DNA of 8,475 nt, from positions 1-8,475 of the forward strand of contig JALVAU010000215.1 of the NCBI GenBank assembly GCA_027011025.1, in the 5' to 3' direction. The stretch is from Campylobacteraceae bacterium (lineage in GTDB: Bacteria > Campylobacterota > Campylobacteria > Campylobacterales > Sulfurospirillaceae). Below the pieces are notes generated by a model. It made no database searches, was not told the DNA's origin, and saw only the letters and a list, made by a program, of their open reading frames with translations. This document shows positions 7,118-8,475 of the stretch, one piece after another. The translations under genes were made by a program, and so were the position numbers. Positions within the stretch are counted from its first letter, which is position 1. The number at the start of each line of letters is the position of its first letter.

Positions 7118-8288
7118 CACTTATCTCCTTTAAAGGTTTACCTCTTAGTGATAACTGCCAACTATCAAGCATTCTTTTTCCTATCACCTTAAAATGAGGA
7201 TTGTTTTGTATATAGTTTTCTAACTCTTTTATAGAGTCTTTTAAGGCATCTTCACACTCTTCATAATTTTGCAAAGCCTCTTTTTTTGAAAGAAGGCAGT
7301 ATTTTTGACCAAAACTTATCAAAGTATCTTTTGAGTGCCATATTTTTTTGCCATCAAGTGTTAAAGCAGGTTTATCTTTAAAGATATAAGCAGTAGTGGT
7401 TACAATATCATAGGCGGGGGCTAACTTTATAGTTTTAAAATCTCTATCAAAAAGGAGTCCAAAATTTTTGAGATGAGCATCCCCGTTTTTTAAAAGATAA
7501 TTCATAACTACTGTTTTAAAAAATTGTTTCATAGAAGTAGTTTTGTTAGTTGAAAATCGGAGTATTATTTTTGATACTTGTTCATAACTGCCTTGGTATT
7601 TATTTATCCTGTTTTTATCCATAAGTGATAAAACTTCCTCAAATCCCAAAACTTCATTATTATTAAATATAAACTTTTCGACAAGCAAGAATTTTTTGTT
7701 TTTAGATAGTTTGATATTTGGTATCTTAACTCCTGCTCTTTTGAGAGCTTTTAATGAAAAATACTCATTTTCCGCCAAATACACAAACTCATCACCCCAA
7801 GTTTTGATGATATACTCTTTAAAGTCCAAAGAGTCTTTGTCCTTAACCAAAGCTACTGTTTTTGGCTGAACTCCTGAGATGGAGTTTTTATCCAAAAAAG
7901 TATTTAGCAAGTGATTAAAGGTATCTTTTGTATCATTGCTTAGTATCTCGTCTATATCAAACGAGGGAAATTTTATATCTTTAAAATCACTTTTAAATCC
8001 TACTCTTGATATTATATTGGGCGATAAAAGAGAAAAGATAAAATATTCATCTATATAGCCATACTCTTTAATTAAAATATTTTTAAATATTTCATAAAGA
8101 TAGCCTTCAGGTAAAAAAGTTTCAAAATATGGAGGAAATCTATGTTCCCAAGTATAAAATCTTTGAGAATTCGGCAACGATAAAGATATAGAGTTTTTTA
8201 ATTCAAAGTCCATATAGTCTAATAAATATGAGTGTTTATCTTGCTTGAAAGTAGCTATTTTAGAATTTTGTAAAAATATATCTACCAT
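7092..8288 (-). CDS. hipA: HipA-type serine/threonine kinase toxin
   Basis: The 398-residue protein has the HipA N-terminal subdomain at about 1-100 (PPYFETFLPEG at 52-62) and a kinase core after it. Core features are the glycine-loop segment SISGVQPKT (136-144), with Ser136 aligning with the autophosphorylated Ser150 of E. coli HipA, the ATP-contacting Lys162 in YIIKTW, VEKF (203-206), the catalytic loop LLKNGDAHLKNFGLL (265-279) with Asp270 and Asn275, and LAPAYDIVTTT (289-299) with the metal-binding Asp294. All key residues are present, so it should be an active kinase. E. coli HipA (440 residues) phosphorylates glutamyl-tRNA synthetase and causes growth arrest; the target here is unknown. 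The ATG at 8288 has AAAGG (8298-8302) 9 bases upstream. The gene is complete and overlaps the downstream hipB. Confidence 0.93.
   Translation of the reverse strand: MVDIFLQNSKIATFKQDKHSYLLDYMDFELKNSISLSLPNSQRFYTWEHRFPPYFETFLPEGYLYEIFKNILIKEYGYIDEYFIFSLLSPNIISRVGFKSDFKDIKFPSFDIDEILSNDTKDTFNHLLNTFLDKNSISGVQPKTVALVKDKDSLDFKEYIIKTWGDEFVYLAENEYFSLKALKRAGVKIPNIKLSKNKKFLLVEKFIFNNNEVLGFEEVLSLMDKNRINKYQGSYEQVSKIILRFSTNKTTSMKQFFKTVVMNYLLKNGDAHLKNFGLLFDRDFKTIKLAPAYDIVTTTAYIFKDKPALTLDGKKIWHSKDTLISFGQKYCLLSKKEALQNYEECEDALKDSIKELENYIQNNPHFKVIGKRMLDSWQLSLRGKPLKEISDDTIRDWK
7125..7130 (-). promoter_or_regulatory. Ribosome binding site of hipB, inside hipA
   Basis: AAGGAG on the minus strand lies within the hipA coding sequence, 7 bases before ATG 7117. 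A strong, separate site lets the antitoxin be translated independently of the toxin on the same mRNA, which would help keep antitoxin in excess despite its second position. Confidence 0.7.
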
Positions 8289-8301
8289 TTTATGATACCT
8301 T

Positions 8302-8362
8302 TTGTTTAAATTACTTTACAAGTATATCATAGTTAGGGTATATTGTAAAGTAATTTAAACAA
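8302..8362. promoter_or_regulatory. Perfect 20-bp inverted repeat around the hipA promoter, likely operator
   Basis: The arm at 8302-8321 and the arm at 8343-8362 are perfect reverse complements over 20 bases (core GTTTAAATTACTTTAC and its complement GTAAAGTAATTTAAAC) with a 21-base spacer. Arm centres are 41 bases apart, close to four helical turns, which would put two bound dimers on one face of the DNA. A third partial copy, TAAAGTAATT, occurs at 8400-8409. Location over the promoter fits autoregulation by the HipA-HipB complex, as in known hip operons, although the sequence differs from the E. coli operator. A cruciform or mRNA hairpin role is also possible. Confidence 0.72.
8321..8349 (-). 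promoter_or_regulatory. Sigma-70 promoter of hipA-hipB
   Basis: On the minus strand TTTACA (8344-8349) and TATACT (8321-8326) are separated by exactly 17 bases, each one or two mismatches from consensus. Transcription would start near 8314, about 25 bases before the hipA ATG. The -35 box falls in one arm of the inverted repeat and the -10 box borders the other, so a protein bound to the repeat should block RNA polymerase. Confidence 0.68.
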
Positions 8363-8423
8363 TTTTATTTTATTGAAAATAACTTAGTTAGTGTGGTGAT
8401 AAAGTAATTGTATTTTTTAAGGT

Positions 8424-8463
8424 AGTCAAAAGTCAAACCCTGACCCCTTCCCACACTTCCCAT
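8424..8463. repeat. C-rich repeat-like end, resembling sequence beside REP-associated (IS200-like) transposases
   Basis: This stretch begins with a tandem 7-base repeat (AGTCAAA at 8424-8430 and 8431-8437) and continues into CCCTGACCCCTTCCC, far richer in C than anything nearby. On the minus strand it reads GGGGTCAGGGTTTGACTTT, a type of sequence recalled from the flanks of Y1/REP-associated tyrosine transposases in many bacteria. No transposase gene is visible inside the window; if present it would lie beyond the right edge. The assignment rests on recall and needs a search. Confidence 0.35.
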
Positions 8464-8475
8464 CCATAGTTCTCC

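Noticed and set aside
5003..8288. A direct functional link between D-glutamate metabolism and HipA, because E. coli HipA targets glutamyl-tRNA synthetase.
   Set aside because: The target of this HipA is unknown and the modules are separate transcription units; the shared glutamate theme is probably coincidence.
1..8475. CRISPR arrays, tRNA or rRNA genes.
   Set aside because: No regularly spaced direct repeats and no tRNA-like cloverleaf or rRNA sequence were recognised on either strand.

Overview
The window is AT-rich, codes on both strands and reads like a Campylobacterota (Epsilonproteobacteria) chromosome, probably a Sulfurimonas- or Arcobacter-like free-living member. The reasons are base composition, tightly packed short operons with 4-base start/stop overlaps, a TlpD-like soluble chemoreceptor with a zinc-binding CZB domain, and a nitrilase-family gene coupled to pcm. 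The genus is an inference and was not checked against a database.

Layout. (1) Bases 1-1058, plus strand: the 3' end of a carbon-nitrogen hydrolase gene overlaps pcm (protein-L-isoaspartate O-methyltransferase) by 4 bases. (2) 1072-2169, minus strand: a soluble methyl-accepting chemotaxis protein with a C-terminal CZB domain. (3) 2293-5009, plus strand: a complete three-gene TRAP transporter (periplasmic binding protein, small membrane subunit, large membrane subunit). (4) 5003-5770, minus strand: a DUF1445/YcsI-family protein, convergent with and overlapping the end of the transporter. (5) 6018-6848, plus strand: a DUF4392-family protein, divergent from the previous gene. (6) 6887-8288, minus strand: a HipA-type kinase toxin followed by an overlapping HipB-like Xre antitoxin, with a strong promoter set inside a perfect 20-bp inverted repeat. 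(7) 8410-8475: a C-rich, non-coding-looking end that resembles sequence found beside REP-associated (IS200-like) transposases.

The most interesting part is 2293-6848. The DUF1445 and DUF4392 proteins correspond to the two halves of animal D-glutamate cyclase (DGLUCY), here separate, divergently transcribed genes beside a carboxylate-type TRAP transporter. The suggested working model is that the transporter imports an acid such as D-glutamate, 5-oxoproline or a related carboxylate, which the two proteins then process in the cytoplasm. The family assignments are firm; the joint pathway and the substrate are inference. The 247-bp gap between the two genes holds a large imperfect hairpin with perfect 14-bp outer arms that fits neither a simple terminator nor a coding role.

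The hipA-hipB end looks like an accessory module. Toxin precedes antitoxin, which is the reverse of the classical hipBA order, and the repeat around the promoter is a likely autoregulatory operator.
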